NCBI RefSeq assembly: GCF_000203795.2 | Contig: NW_006281103.1 | Coordinates: 553,365 to 617,364, forward strand | From: Batrachochytrium dendrobatidis JAM81 | Lineage: Eukaryota > Chytridiomycota > Chytridiomycetes > Rhizophydiales | Length of the DNA stretch: 64,000 nt | Reading direction: 5' to 3' | Part shown: positions 1 through 12,900 of the stretch, in pieces | Layout: each line of letters opens with the position of its first letter | How positions within the stretch are numbered: position 1 is the first letter of the stretch | Translations under genes and position numbers: made by a program | The notes under the pieces: generated by a model | Database searches by the model: none | Told to the model about the DNA's origin: nothing | The model's input: only the letters and a program-made list of their open reading frames with translations

Positions 1-2315
1 CATCCGCCGGATATTACATACCCTTTGGCATCTCGTCCATCTGGCAATGGAGAGTTACCAGCTGTTGATATTCTAATATCTACAACCAAAAATTCAACTG
101 ATTCTCTGCCAATACAACCAAGTCCTGTTCTACTAGAATCAAATCTGCTACTTCCAAGCGATTGTAATACAAGACCTTTATCCACAGCCAGCAGCAGTTT
201 TACTCAGCCTGAATTATTAAAAATAGACTCGGTAACACCGTGGGAGTTACAACAGCCGCCGTCATTGGCACAACAGCAGATCCAGCCTGCAACTGTTGCG
301 GTGCAGGCAAAGAGTGATGCAGGAGGAAAGCATTCGAGAGTGTCAAGTTTCCGCGGTGTACCAGACTGGTTAACCTCTGGATTAAGATCTGTTGGATCAT
401 CTGCTCATCCGCTTTCTGGTGGTGTGAATGCATCGATAGAAAAGCATCGACGTGCTGAATCCACCTCTAGTCAGCGTCTTAATGCCATCATGATGGATAA
501 ACCTTTGGATGCGCCTAGCCCGACTACCAGTGCACATGGGTCAAGTGGGAGAAGATTAAGAAGGCTTGGTCAGCCACGTGCAGGTCAAGACATGACTGCT
601 AATGAAGGGGATGCTGGCGGTTCAATATTTGATGGGTTGAGTTTAAGTAGTGGCAGTCAGAATGGTACTAAACGCGGAGGTCATCGGAGATATGCTTCTT
701 TGGCTGGTGGGAATTTGAATTCAAAAGCTTTGGAAGATGGATCGGCATTTAAATTAGAAGCATGGGATGTGTCTAAATCTGCACAATCTTCATCGTTTAA
801 TGGTCGCGTACTGAGTGATCATCAGTTACGTCCTGCAAAATTGTCACAATCCAGTAAGCGAATTTGCTTTACCGACAATATTCACGTTTTTCAAATACTA
901 ATTGTCCTGCATTCATGATTGATTAGTGTTGATTTATTCTGCATCCAAGCGACTTCAGCCCAATGTGTCACTTGTGAAATCACGTTTACATATAAATAAG
1001 CGGCCTGATTTAATTCGGCGCTTGCCTATGTTTAAAGGAGAACAACTTTTGATTGACAAATTCCAATCTGTACTGGAAGCATCCAAAAAGGACATTTTAT
1101 CAAGCAAGGGGTTTTCACAGCATATCAAGGTGAGTGTTTTACTCGTTTGGATAGACTTTGGCTTATATCGGAGTAACTAAATGCATTTTGCTGATTTTGG
1201 TACATACAGGAGCTTGTCAAGACTCAAAAAGAATTGATGGAGTCGATTCGTGTCATGAATCCATCATATGATTCTAAACCCGATGTTGGTAAAACCACTC
1301 AATCACCGCTGAGTACGTTTTGGCGTAAATCCACTCGATGAACTAGACCCATAGCTAATGATGTGACTAAACAATTAGGTGTATCGATATTAAAGCTGGG
1401 CACATTTGAATCGACACTAGAAGCATGTACACGGATGAGAATGTACATTCAAAAAAATCTTTCATATGCCGAACACAATCGATCTCAATATCTCAAGTAA
1501 GCATATATATTTAAATAATGACCGTGTTTTAAATGATGTAACTGAATGGTGTGTTTGAATGAAGGATGGACATCAAACTATCTAGTTTACAGCAACGTGT
1601 TGAAAGAGAATCGCTGCGTTTGGTGACGATCAGCAGCAATCATTCTGGATTGGTGACTGAAGGAATGCGGCATCAAGCAAACGGCAATCGATATAATAAA
1701 TCAGCCACATTGCATTCGACAACATCAAGCTCAAAACCCAAAGCAGGCATGCCTACTGTCAATGGATCCACACCATTGGATAGAACTGATGTGCAGGTAA
1801 AAAAACATCACAGTAGCTTATTAGCGGCTGTACGTGGTAGCAAAAGTCAAGATTTAAGCGATGAATCAAGTGATTCATGCTCGAATGCCTCTGATTCGCA
1901 ACACTTTGGCGTCAAAGATGGCATTGAATATACCCAAGGTTCGCATCGTATGAATCATCACAAAGGCTCACTTGGTGGAATAGGAGCTACCGGTAGTAAT
2001 GGATCGGGCATACATCTTTCGTGGCAAACACAGTTGGGATATGCACTGTTTGCATATGTGTTGAATATTTTGGCTTTTATATTCTGGGGTGTTTATATGC
2101 TATGGCGAGCTGTAACCATGGTGTTTTGTTGTGGATGGTGTAATCGGAATCGGCACAACAACGGTCCACAAACAACAGGAAAAACTACAAGTTCTACTGC
2201 CTCGACTGTTCCCAGTGCAAATAAGAAATTCAATCGGAACTCTGCGCGTAGAGCATCGTTGACAACATCAACTCCAGTCAAGACACCACGTATAGTAGAA
2301 TCGACTCCACAATGA
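1..2315 (+). CDS. Unrecognised protein with a C-terminal membrane segment (5' end outside window)
   Basis: The reading frame is open from base 1, so the start lies upstream. I read five exons: 1-853, 927-1129, 1210-1312, 1355-1496 and 1565-2315. The introns are GT-AG and all join in phase; intron 3 is only 42 nt and removes an in-frame stop. The first exon is long, Ser/Gln-rich and low-complexity, with short Arg-Arg/Ser clusters that look like phosphorylation sites (HRRAEST, HRRYASL). The middle exons encode a charged, probably helical region (about 927-1500). Near the C-terminus a hydrophobic stretch (about 2035-2130) is followed by a Cys/Trp-rich patch and a basic Ser/Thr tail, so a single-pass membrane protein with a long cytosolic N-terminus is likely. 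I do not recognise the family. That it is a gene is well supported by splice-frame consistency; the function is unknown. Confidence 0.72.
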
Positions 2316-3811
2316 GATATAATTGTATTGATATATAAATTGGATTTAGATTTGTTTAGCCCACTATGACAGGTGATAAAGGGGATGAGAATGGAGAGAG
2401 AAATAAAGAATTGGGAGTTATTACCATCAGTGTATATCATGTATTTGAAGAGTGCTCGCGTAGATGTTATTCAACCACACTTTGTGATTAGATCTGGTTA
2501 TTACTTTTGTGACTCTCATCACTATCTGTGTGTGTATCCGTTGACAAGAGGATTTTGAAAGGATAGATTTCTGATACTGCAACTTGCTCTTTTCCCTCAG
2601 TTAGCGCATCAAAACAGCATTTACTCCAGCAATGCTCGTCTGTCCAAGTTGGTTTGTTCATCAAGTATGCGCTTGATTGTAAATGTTGCAGTATGACAGT
2701 ATGAATTATGCGAAAAGGAACCATATACAAGGATCATCTGTAAACGATCGTATGGTTTTGGTTGCACATACAGATTGCAAGTATTCATACGACTACTGTT
2801 AATGACAATACAACTCTGTTTTGATTATATTCTTAAATGTACACAATGAATGTTGCGATTATCAAAAGACTGGCGAGTATGTTGCTCAACTGTTGCTGAT
2901 TCAAACCTATTGCTCATTCTATTGCGCAACCCATCAACTGGAAAGTATTTCATATACAATGTATCGAGTCAACACACATGACACTATCCATCTGCTCGAG
3001 TTTCTTGACGAGTGTGTTTACAGGATCAACTTACCATTTTAAGATGAAAGCGACTGAACAAACAGCCGAATCCAGTTGTATGCGCCATATTTGAGCAATT
3101 CAAAGGACGCGAGCGCTGATTCTCCCGCCATGTCAATCAACAAAAGCCAATATTTGCAAAACAATAACACAAACTCATGTCAGTAGACTGACAACAGATG
3201 CGTTTAATGTATGCAAAACAACAGACGGAAAGCATTTCAGTTGATGAATCATTTGATACTTGTGGATCAAGAACACACTATTGAGGTTGATACTGAGGTT
3301 TGATCATGTTAGATTATTTGCTACAAGGGATGTTGCATTGCCATGTAGGACGGCATCAGCAGTTGTAAAAGGATTGAAATTTGACAGTATCAAGACAGTG
3401 ACAGCAGCAAGAGTAGAAACTCACTCAAGAGATGATCAAGCGATGAACAATTCCAACAACTCGACTCATTCAAGAATGCCGTGTCGCTTGACTACACCGT
3501 TCTATCACACACAAGTCAGCTGTACGTGAAGCCTCTCGAGTAATTTATGAATTAAAGCTGCTTGAGTGGAGAATACAGCTCGAGAAAGCCAAGTGGCTTG
3601 CAATAATGAAGGGATTTGACGAGTTAAAAAGGGAGTGCTGTGTAGATTGAATCGATATAAGAATCAGCCATGCGGAATGGTCGCACAATCGCAACTATTT
3701 AATAATTTAATTGTTTCAAGAGATGTGAGTGTTGCAAGTGCTTGTGTTGGGATGGATTTTTACTAATTTTAATTCCTCCCTTCAACTCAACAACTTGATT
3801 ACAGGAACGCC
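2316..3811. other. Long intergenic region before chitin synthase
   Basis: About 1.5 kb without a convincing gene. Short open frames occur on both strands but have no recognisable sequence, splice continuity or codon bias. An AACCATA...TATGGTT inverted pair lies near 2718-2757. The last part (about 3731-3804) looks like a 5'-UTR intron: GTGAGT donor-like sequence, pyrimidine-rich tract and TTACAG seven bases before the chitin synthase ATG. The region presumably holds the chitin synthase promoter. Confidence 0.5.
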
Positions 3812-6800
3812 ATGTCATCTTACTGGCCATCTGCTCTTCTGGGCGGGGCGCCCAACGATACTATTGCTCGTTACTCAAAAAAGAACGTTGCTGTAAATGG
3901 ACCAAAAGGCAATGGCAACTTTGTACTGACTCTCCCTGTTTCTAAACAACTTCTCAAGGATGCCGCTTACCAGACTGGTGAAGAGTTTACTCATTTGAGG
4001 TACTTTAACTTGCATTGATGTTTCAACGCTTGTTGATGGCTTGGGAATAGTGGCGTCAGTCTTGCTGTGATTGTGGGAATCGTTGAGTTTGGGGTGGATT
4101 GTCTGGCTTTTGCTCACTGAGCATTCAGTCTTATGAGATGGTCAAACCTACATGAATGCTCTTGTCTGTATGTCTTGTCATGGCTATCTTGACCATACAC
4201 AGCCACGAGAGTTTCATTAAGACCCTGAAACTCATTGGCGTATTCATGTAAATCGGACCACTTGTATTAATCTTGTAGATGGCTTGAACATACCCAATGC
4301 TTCAAGTGTTTCCTACTACAAATTGAATTGACTCTCAATGTCCATCCTATGATACACTTGACCCAACTTGTGGTCTAGTTATCTTTTGGTAATCATACAT
4401 TGTACAATCACCAAGTTTAAACCCAGATATTAGGTTCAACTGATATCAATACAACCCTTGCACTATAATCTCATGCATTCGCGTTCTAGAAACAATGGTA
4501 TCTCTGTAATGCAACTGTTGTTTCTGTACCCGTCAACTAAAGAGTTGACAAGGCTGGCCGTTTATTGTACATTGACACCCTTAATATTCTACTCTACTTC
4601 AATACGGCTGTAATGCTGACAACTTTCATTTTTGACTTTTCTATTCTATAGCTATACCGCAGTCACTTGTGACCCTGACGAGTTTCCAAAAAAATATGAC
4701 TTGCGTCCTCGCCGCTACAACCGTCAGATCAAGATTGCATTGGTTGTTACCATGTATAATGAGGATGACAATCTGTTTATTAAATCTATTCTTGCTGCCC
4801 AAAAAAATATTGCCTATCTTTGCTCTGACCAATGCCCTTACTCTTGGGGTCAGGACGGTTGGAGAAACTTTGTTATTTGTATTGTATCGGATGGTCGCAC
4901 AAAGATCAACCCTCGTGTCCTTACTGTCTTGGGTGTCATGGGCTGCTATATGGACGGTCTTCCTCGCTCCTCTGTCAACGGTGATCCCGTTACTGGCCAT
5001 ATTTTCGAATTCACGACCCAGATCGCTGTCGATAGAGATATGGCTGTTCGCACTAGAAAGATGGGCATTTTCCCCACCCAAATAATCTTTGTCCTAAAGG
5101 AAAAGAATGCCAAAAAGGTGATTTACTTTTTATTGTTGGCGTGTTGGATTTTATACTGATTACTAATCTAAAATGTTTAGATCAATTCCCACAAATGGTT
5201 TTTTAATGCCGTCTGCGAGGTCATTGCTCCCGAAGTTACAATGTTGCTCGATGTCGGTACTAAACCTTCGGCAGTATCTTTTTACCACCTATACCGCTCG
5301 TTTGAGCGTGATCCTCGTATCGGTGGTGCTTGTGGTGAAATTGCTGCCGAATTGGGAGCCAGTTGTACCAATTTGCTTAATCCTTTGGTCGCTACTCAAA
5401 ACTTTGAATATAAAATGTCCAACATTCTTGACAAACCGCTTGAATCAGTATTTGGTTACATTTCCGTACTTCCTGGTGCCTTTTCTGCCTACCGTTACAA
5501 AGCCCTACAGGGTGAGCCATTGTACAAATACTTCCTTGGCGAGAAACCTGGCGCAGATATCTTTACATCCAACTTGTACTTGGCTGAGGATCGTATTCTG
5601 TGCTTTGAGCTGATTACCAAAAAGCATGAAGCCTGGCGTCTAAAGTATGTCAAATCTGCCGTTGCCGAAACAGATGTTCCCAGCACGCTTCCTGAATTGA
5701 TCTCGCAGCGTCGTCGTTGGCTCAATGGATCTTTCTTTGCTTCGGTTCATGCTCTTACTCACTACACTCAAATCTTCCAATCCCCTCATTCCTTTTTCCA
5801 AAAGTTTGTTTTCACGCTTCAATTCATATACAACGCCGTCAGTCTTGCATTCAGTTGGATTTCTCTTGCCAATTTCTATCTTGCCTTTTACTTTTTATTC
5901 AAAGTGTCCAATACTGTTAATCCTAACTCTCTTCCATTTGGCACACAGTCTGAAATTGTTGATCTTGTTATGCGTGAACTTTATATTTTCTCCATTATTG
6001 CCATTTTCATTTCTTCGCTCTCTAACCGTCCTCAAGGATCAAAATGGCTATACTATGGTCTATCTGTTCTTTTCTCTATAATTATGTCTATGATGTTGTT
6101 TATGGGTGTTTGGTCGATTTACCAGGCTGTCGTTAATTTCAAAAATCGTGGCATTACATCCTCTGGCAGACAGGAGACTCCGTTTGAATACTTCCGCACC
6201 ACCACTGTATTTAGAGATCTTGTTGTTTCCATCATGTCGACCTATGGTCTCTACTTTGTTGCTTCGATTATTCATCTTGATCCGTGGCACTGTATTACTT
6301 CCATGATCCAATATTTGCTGATTTTGCCAACCTACAACAACATCTTTATGATTTATGCCTGTAAGTTTGATGACTTGATCTATTGCTGACATGAGCCTAT
6401 ACAGTTTCTAATTATTTTTCTAGTCTGTAATTTGCATGATGTCTCGTGGGGCACCAAGGGTGATAACGCGGTTGTTGATGACAAGCCTGCCGTTGTCCAA
6501 AAAACCGCTAACGGTGAGCAAGTCTTTGAAGTTGAGATTCCATCCGAGGAGCAGGACATTGATGCAGCATGGGCAGCTCATATCAAACAGCTGGCTTCAA
6601 ACCGTGCCAATCCGGAAGTCCAGAACAGCAAGCGTGACGTAAAAACCAAATCTGAAGATGTCTGCAAGGAGTTCCGTACTCGTGTTGTTCTTTCCTGGAT
6701 CATTACCAACTCGCTAATCATTGCACTCTTTACCAACGATGCCTTTATCAACCATGTATTTAAACCCAGTCCTGAAAACTCGGTTAATCCATACCTGACA

Positions 6801-6929
6801 TTTATATTCTGGTCGGTTGCTGTTTTGAGTGCTATCCGATTCATTGGATGCTGTGTGTATATGGTTATCTGGTGGGGTGAGAAACTCTCTGGAGCTGCTA
6901 GAGGCGGTAGTCGCAAGGTTCATGCTTAA
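3812..6929 (+). CDS. Chitin synthase (division 1, class I-III type)
   Basis: Processive family-2 glycosyltransferase that polymerises UDP-GlcNAc into cell-wall chitin at the plasma membrane. Exons 3812-3999, 4652-5117, 5181-6360 and 6424-6929 give 779 residues. The N-terminal domain (GNFVLTLPV...) precedes the catalytic domain. Visible motifs are VTMYNEDD, DVGTKP (about residue 241), AEDRIL (about 353) and the product-binding QRRRW (about 394). Then come a cluster of hydrophobic segments and the characteristic SWGTKG near the C-terminus. The N-terminus is shorter than in many class I-III enzymes; another upstream exon cannot be excluded, though the ATG follows a plausible acceptor. Intron 1 is 652 nt, about ten times the size of its neighbours, because it contains a dispersed repeat copy (4232-4613). 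Convergent with the LCL3-like gene. Confidence 0.95.
4232..4613 (+). mobile_element. MITE-like element, copy A (inside chitin synthase intron 1)
   Basis: 382 bp lying wholly inside intron 1. The left end (GGCGTATTCATGTAAA) and right end (TTCAATACGGCTGTAA) are degenerate inverted copies of each other and match the termini of the other copies. The internal core around 4395-4440 (ACATTGTACAATCACCAAG then CCAGATATTAGGTTCAA) recurs in copies B, C and J. No coding capacity. Confidence 0.75.
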
Positions 6930-7154
6930 TATCAAGCCTTTTAAAGGGGTTAAATGTCATCTTACCCATTCCTATACTTTCATTTTGAACATTTGATATC
7001 TTTCTTGTCATGGCTGTATTTGCCTTGTGAAAATGAAGGTGCTTTTTGTTACCATGTCGACTATATATATTTTATGCTTGAAATTGTCTATTCAGCTGCA
7101 ATAGATTGATGGATGACATGTAATTTAGAGTTTGGCTATCCGATTGAGCAGTAA

Positions 7155-8086
7155 TCACCCGTGCATTGCTCTCGTTCGCTTTTTGAATTCTAAAGGGGTT
7201 TCAAACTGGTCTCCACTTTTCCACAGTCCTCTTCGCATTGCCCTAAAGTAAAAATTGTGTGCTTTAGTCTTTTGAAATAAATAAGACACATGGAGCAAAT
7301 AATTACTTGGCAGTTTGTTCAACCCGATTAAACTGTGTTGGGTTGCCACCATACTGTGCACCAGTCGCTCGATACATGACAGCTAAACCTCTTCTTAGCA
7401 TTTCAATTGAAACGTTACGTGTTGGTAGGACAGGCCACCATGCAGGATTGACCCACACCATTCCAATCTAAAACATAACGTATCAACACCATTTTAAATC
7501 CTAACGAGATGTTACGACGGATCAAACAACTCAACTAGTCGATTGTATTGGTCGCGACGTAGAAGCTGAACACGAACAATTCGGCCATTCAAATAGCTTC
7601 CAAGCCACGATTTGGCTATTTGAGCAAAGGGTTGATCTGGTTGACCAAAACAAGCACTCTAAATCGATGGGTTTGGATGAGTCGGGGGTGAGTGTTTGAA
7701 CATGATGAAATACTACGATTACCTCGGGTGCATCGATGCCTGCTAAACGAATATACAACGTTTCTTTTGGATCTCCAGCTTGTGCTGGTTGACACCACCG
7801 TTCCAGCATAGGCAAATGAGTCTATTTGGATACAACTCGACCGTTTACAGTCAATTCCTTTTTGTCCAACACGACAAACAACTAGAATGTTGAACAACTC
7901 AACTATGCGTATACCGTCACCATCCACTGCTCGGACTACTCGCCCATATATTATTTTTCGAGTTTTTATCCAATGTATAGGAACTTGATTGTTGTCGGTA
8001 AATGTGCGAAACATGTAGTCGTGAAGAATCCATCGTGTCAAGACCAGTAAAACCAATGTGAGTACTTGCGAGTATGGGTCTTGCAT
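7155..8086 (-). CDS. LCL3: LCL3-like membrane-anchored staphylococcal nuclease-type endonuclease
   Basis: Minus-strand gene of about five exons ending at TGA 7157-7155. The first ATG I favour (8086) is followed directly by a hydrophobic segment (VLTLVLLVLTRWIL), as in fungal Lcl3, a mitochondrial/membrane thermonuclease-like protein. The SNase fold is recognisable in order: VVRAVDGDG, then YIRLAGIDAPE (catalytic Arg, Asp and Glu positions), FGQPDQPFAQIAKSWL, RRDQYNRL (second catalytic Arg), then VWVNPAWWP and the C-terminal ...KRTRAMHG. A further in-frame start up to 8140 is possible. The junction around 7830-7900 is the least certain; an intron from about 7880 to the CATTTGCC exon restores frame. 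Substrate not determinable from sequence. Confidence 0.85.
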
Positions 8087-8257
8087 CCTGTTGATTTTAC
8101 AAGGTTGAATAGTGCAAGTTGAATGAATAGAACAACCCAACAGTTGATGAGTACAAATGAGAATGTTTAAAACTTATCCAGATCTAATTGTTCAATATGT
8201 ATGGATATCCACACTAGTTGTGTTTCTATTCAACTTTTAAATTTGTAGTCTATGAAT

Positions 8258-8730
8258 TTACGCCATATTCGCGCAGTATTTTGTATTATCTTGCATTGAT
8301 TGCCTTTTTGAAATAGACAATAACTATTCGTTTTGCTTTTTTTGTTGGGTATTGACTGTTGTTCAATCAACACAATGTCCATCGTATGATTCACAAAATT
8401 ATAATTTTAAACGTGCTCCTTGGCAATCTCTAATATAACCATACATGGTACGATTAACAAGTTTGAAACCAGATATTAGATTCAATTCGTTTCAATCAAA
8501 CCCATCCTTGCTGTATTTTAATCTTACGGATACACTCGTCATCTAGTTTAAGAGATCGTGTTTTGGGAATGCAACTGTTGTTTCCATGCCGATCATCAAA
8601 AGATTGGTCGACTAGAGTTTACAAAACAATGCTGTCCAGTGAATTGACATTCATTATTTGATGATACTGGCAGTTTATTATACACTAACATCCTTGTCTA
8701 ATCATCCATTTTATATGAATACGATGATGG
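8258..8730 (+). mobile_element. MITE-like element, copy B
   Basis: About 473 bp between two genes. Left end TTACGCCATATTCGCGCAG and right end TTATATGAATACGATGATGG are decayed versions of the family termini. The core CATGGTACGATTAACAAG ... CCAGATATTAGATTCAA (about 8440-8485) and the block AGTTTACAAAACAATGCTG are shared with copy C. It ends 10 bp before the stop codon of the next gene, so it probably forms that gene's 3' region. Confidence 0.7.
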
Positions 8731-8740
8731 CATTCAACCT

Positions 8741-9516
8741 TTAGGACTTGACAGTTGGTTTGGTTTTCATCCAAAACTCGAGGTTATTTGCTCTCATAAA
8801 CCGAGCAACGGATGGAGTCAAAAACATGGTCAACCCAGCTCTCAACGGGAAAATAATCTTGTGTCCAGTCATGGCAACAAGCAAGGTTGTCCCAACTGTT
8901 GTATACCAATCCGATGTACAAGGTTCAGTTGAAGACATGTCAGTATACAAAGGCTGATCATCAGATTGGGATGTAGTCGATGCCCACCACTGTTTCAAAT
9001 CATTCATTTTGGATGTTATGGGAGTTACATCCACACCAAAATAGATGGCTGCAACCCTGTTTCCACAGTATACAAGTCATCATATAGATGAAGAATATGC
9101 AACACAAATCGTTTAACGGTGCGTTAGTGATTTAGATCGAATATTGCAATTCATCTCAATATGAATGGCAGATCTGTATTTACCAGCTTGGATATGAAAC
9201 AAGCGATATACTTGAATATGTAATGAATCCAACTGGTCCATATTCCTTGAACACATGCTTTAACCCACGTGCTGGGACTGTAGCACTTGGTTGGCTAGGT
9301 GCATCGATAGAGTTGCTGGTCGTCAAACTGCGAGATGAATGGTTTCTCTGTCGCAATGCAAACCAAGTCTTGTCGATATACATCCTAATACCAAGTATTG
9401 AATTGGTTTAAATTCACTCCAGTTTCATAGTGCCAATTCGTTCAAATACCACACACATTCATATGATGTGAACATGGTAATTCATCCAAACAGCATTACC
9501 TTGTAAATAAACTCAT
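8741..9516 (-). CDS. DUF1279 (FAM210-like) mitochondrial membrane protein
   Basis: Three exons: 9516-9500, 9384-9184 and 9056-8741. The 17-nt first exon encodes MSLFTR and joins in frame; the resulting N-terminus (RMYIDKTWFALRQRNHSSRS) is Arg/Ser-rich with no acidic residues except one Asp, resembling a mitochondrial presequence. Residues about 45-80 (LKHVFKEYGPVGFITYSSIS ... SYPSWVAAIYFGVDV) match the DUF1279 pattern KxYGxxGxxxY...GVDV, with a membrane-spanning segment. The C-terminus (PLRAGLTMFLTPSVARFMR) fits the family's conserved end. An insertion of roughly 35 polar residues separates the two halves. Members act in mitochondria, but no precise biochemical activity can be read from the sequence. 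Confidence 0.78.
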
Positions 9517-9984
9517 TTTCCTTATTGTAATGACGAATGCTGGCTTTGACTTGTTGGATGAACTTGCAAGTGTAAACCAATCGATTTCAAGAAAGCAACA
9601 AAGCTTTTTTCAGCCAAAAACAGCTCAAAGAATTCCAAGTTCATGTTACGATTGTTTTAAAAATCAGTCTAGACAAGTGACAGTAGCATTTAATGCATGG
9701 CAAGAGTAGAAATAGTGTTCATTTGTTGGGAATACAATAAATCAATTCAAACATGTTTTGGTTGAAAATATAATGATTTAGAAAAAGTTTAATTCAGTCA
9801 CACGACGTATTCCAAACCGTTGAATGGTTATTTGCTTGGATAGCAAGTGATTCTCTTTCAAATCTCTAAAAGAAATGAGTTTTTAAAAGCAACCGAAATG
9901 ACGGAAAATATCAGTATGTCAAACAAATTGCCATTAAAAGTATAGTGGCTTGACAAAAATAAATGTTTATTTTGGACCATTGCG
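9517..9984. other. Intergenic region, nothing recognised
   Basis: AT-rich spacer between the DUF1279 gene start and the adaptin gene stop, both on the minus strand. It should contain the DUF1279 promoter. I see no repeat copy, RNA gene or coding exon here. Confidence 0.5.
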
Positions 9985-12900
9985 TCAAGCAAGAATACCA
10001 TCAAGCGATTGTTGAGCTATAGCAACAATATCATGCGCAGGAGATCTGACAACAATTTGCACATCACCCAGTACATCCTCTTGTATCTGTAGTGCAAGCA
10101 TTGAGTTTGTGCAGGTCTTTGCAAGTGCTTGAATCATCTAATTTCACAAAAATGTTAATCCTAATCTACACCAACCATCATAACGACATTAAATACAAAT
10201 CATTACCTGTTGGGTTTGGCTCACAATACTAAATCCATTTTGTTGAAGCTTACTAGCCATGTCATTCATATTACCACTAGCACGCGTAAATGTCTTTTCA
10301 CCACCGCTAGCACTATTCCACACGGAATTGAATGCAATGGGCGAGGAATCGGAAACTGCAATCAACACTACATGCAGAGGCACGTACGTCTGCATATAAA
10401 ATACGCCGCAGTTGTTTTTGACAGCAATTTGAACAAGATTAGCAGGATCAGTTTTTTGTGTATTTCCTGTAGTGCCGAGTGACAGAGAAATTGAGGCTAC
10501 TGCTCCCGGTGCTAGAGGCTCCGGAACTGTGAGTGCAGCCAGTGGGGTGATTCCAAACATATTAACATTGAATTGAATCGCAAACTCTGACATGGGTCCA
10601 GCAGATGCATTGGAGAAGCTCAAGTCTAAAAATAAAGCACCATTTCTAAACAATTGATTCAGTCAAGCATTCAATACCAAGTTGTATAGTTTTTGATGCA
10701 ATCGATTAAACATTTTTTGCTATTTACCTGTGTGCAAAGGTGCCGCTAAGATCAAGCCCTTGGGAGGTGCTGGCAGATAACATCACTGTCTTGGGAAATA
10801 CATATCGAGGTCCAGAATTTGTACGACCAGGAGAGCCCATTTTATCAAGCCCAAATGCACCGTCATTCATGGGAGAGGGTGCAACAGGCGACATATCCAT
10901 ATCCAGTGAGAGTAAATCAGTAATACCACGACGATCAAGAGTTGTAGCATTCGCACCAGAAGCGACTAGATTGGGTTGAATCACCGGAGTACTAAAATCC
11001 AGATCAAGCAAATTCCCAATCATACTTGTGTCATCCATAGCCTGAACAGCTTGTTGTACAGCGCTCCGACGTAAATCAGACTCATCTTCGCCGTCAGCAA
11101 AGTCTTGTCGATACTGTGCTAAATCTACCAACGAAGCTCCTCCAAGCAATGCAGGCGATTTGTGATACACTGAAGCAAGAGAAGAGATATTTAAAATCAA
11201 CTCATCCAACAACCCTTCACTAACCGTTCCTGTATTCGACTCAATAGGTGGTTTTTCAGCCAATACCACTGCTTTGGCTGCCTGAGGGTTGGAGGACAAT
11301 AGTCGCCAGTACACGTATGCACGATCACGGATATCTGGGTTATCATTGACTTGAGTAGATGTTTGCAGTACGCGCTGAACAAGATTCTGAGCCGAGCCTG
11401 GCCGTTTTAAAAATAGTTTCACAGTGGCTGTAATCAACTGCAGCTGCACTTTGGATGCCTCATCCTTGAAACTCTCCAAAAAGTGCTCAAGAAACTCGGA
11501 TGCATTCTCAATGCGGTCAGAATATTCGCCAATAATCCAAATTAAAGATGCCTTGGCCTCGGGCTCATCAAGAAGTTCTAGATTTTGACATAGCTCTGGA
11601 ATAATGCCTTCGTATTTTGAGGGGTACTTGCGGAATATATCCTTGATAATTACAATGGACTCTTGAACAATATACGTCACACCAAGTTTGATGAGTTCAA
11701 GAAGGGTGTGGATACATTTGTCAGAGGCAGAACTGATTTTAATGGCACATCGGCCAATTGCACGTACAGATTTACGAACAAAATCCACATCCACTTCACT
11801 GGCATATCTAATTGACATTGCACATAAAAAATGAGATGACGGTATCTTGCAAATATCCCAAAACACTGTTAAAAGGTCTACTCACTCCTTCAACTCGGAA
11901 ATAACTTGGTCTACATTGGCTTCTGAGCACAACTTGATAATTACTTCTAGTTTCTCCAGCTTTACATAGGGTGGGTCATTGTACTTTGTAAAGAAAACAC
12001 GAACTTCTTGGGTAAGAATTTCAGGACGTTTTTGAAGGATAAAGTTGATGTTGCGAAGTGCCACATATTGGATTTCAGGCTGCGAGGAGAGAAGAGTCAC
12101 TGTGGTATAAAGTCAAGGGTAAAGAGTATGTTGGCAACACGATACAATAGTTAAAAAGCATCAGTATTGGATACATACCCAATGGAGGAGCGAGCTTGCG
12201 AATAATAGTCTTGTCTAATTCTTCAGAAAAGTTGTAACCAAGATAGATCATGAGGGTCTTGACTGCAGACAAAACCACACTGGAGTTGACATGCTGAAGA
12301 CGAGGGATAACACGCTCGATTATATCGCTAGCCTCTCGAACATCGCGTGGGCGATATGTGGCAAGTGACCCTAAGATACAGATCTGACCCCATCTACACA
12401 TATACAACGCGCAAGGTGAAATGGATATTAGCAATATATTGTGTAGGAATTGGATTGATCTATATATATCATCAAAAATGCTTACTCTGTACATTCGTTG
12501 AGAGCAGCCAGCAGTTTCTGCAAAAGAAAATCGGTAATGACGAATATATCTTTTTGAGCAGAAGCGTTACTGATTTCGACCAGTGCAGCCACAGCATTGG
12601 TAATTACCTATTAGTTGGATGCAAGAGTATATGTATTGTTTAAATGAGCAACTGTTGAATTAAAACAGCCAGCACATTCTAAAAGTATGAGTATACCATT
12701 GGATTGCGATCAGATAGCATATCTTGAAGAATAGAGATAAGCCCATTGTCAATGGCAATACCGGGGTTCAAGTCAAACAATTTTGCAACGCATAGTGCGG
12801 CAGTCTTTCTAACATATGGATCCTCGTCCTAAATGAATGGAAAAACTCGAAAAAAGTAAGTGTATAGTCCAGCCAACCTCGAGATACTGGGTATTCACCT

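Noticed and set aside
3260..3529. 90-codon open frame upstream of chitin synthase
   Set aside because: No recognisable sequence, no splice continuity to the chitin synthase ATG, and composition like the flanking spacer. Treated as chance.
4130..4170. Extra repeat terminus (ACATGAATGCTCTTGT) left of copy A
   Set aside because: It resembles a family end but in the wrong orientation to pair with copy A and without a core beside it; may be a remnant or chance.
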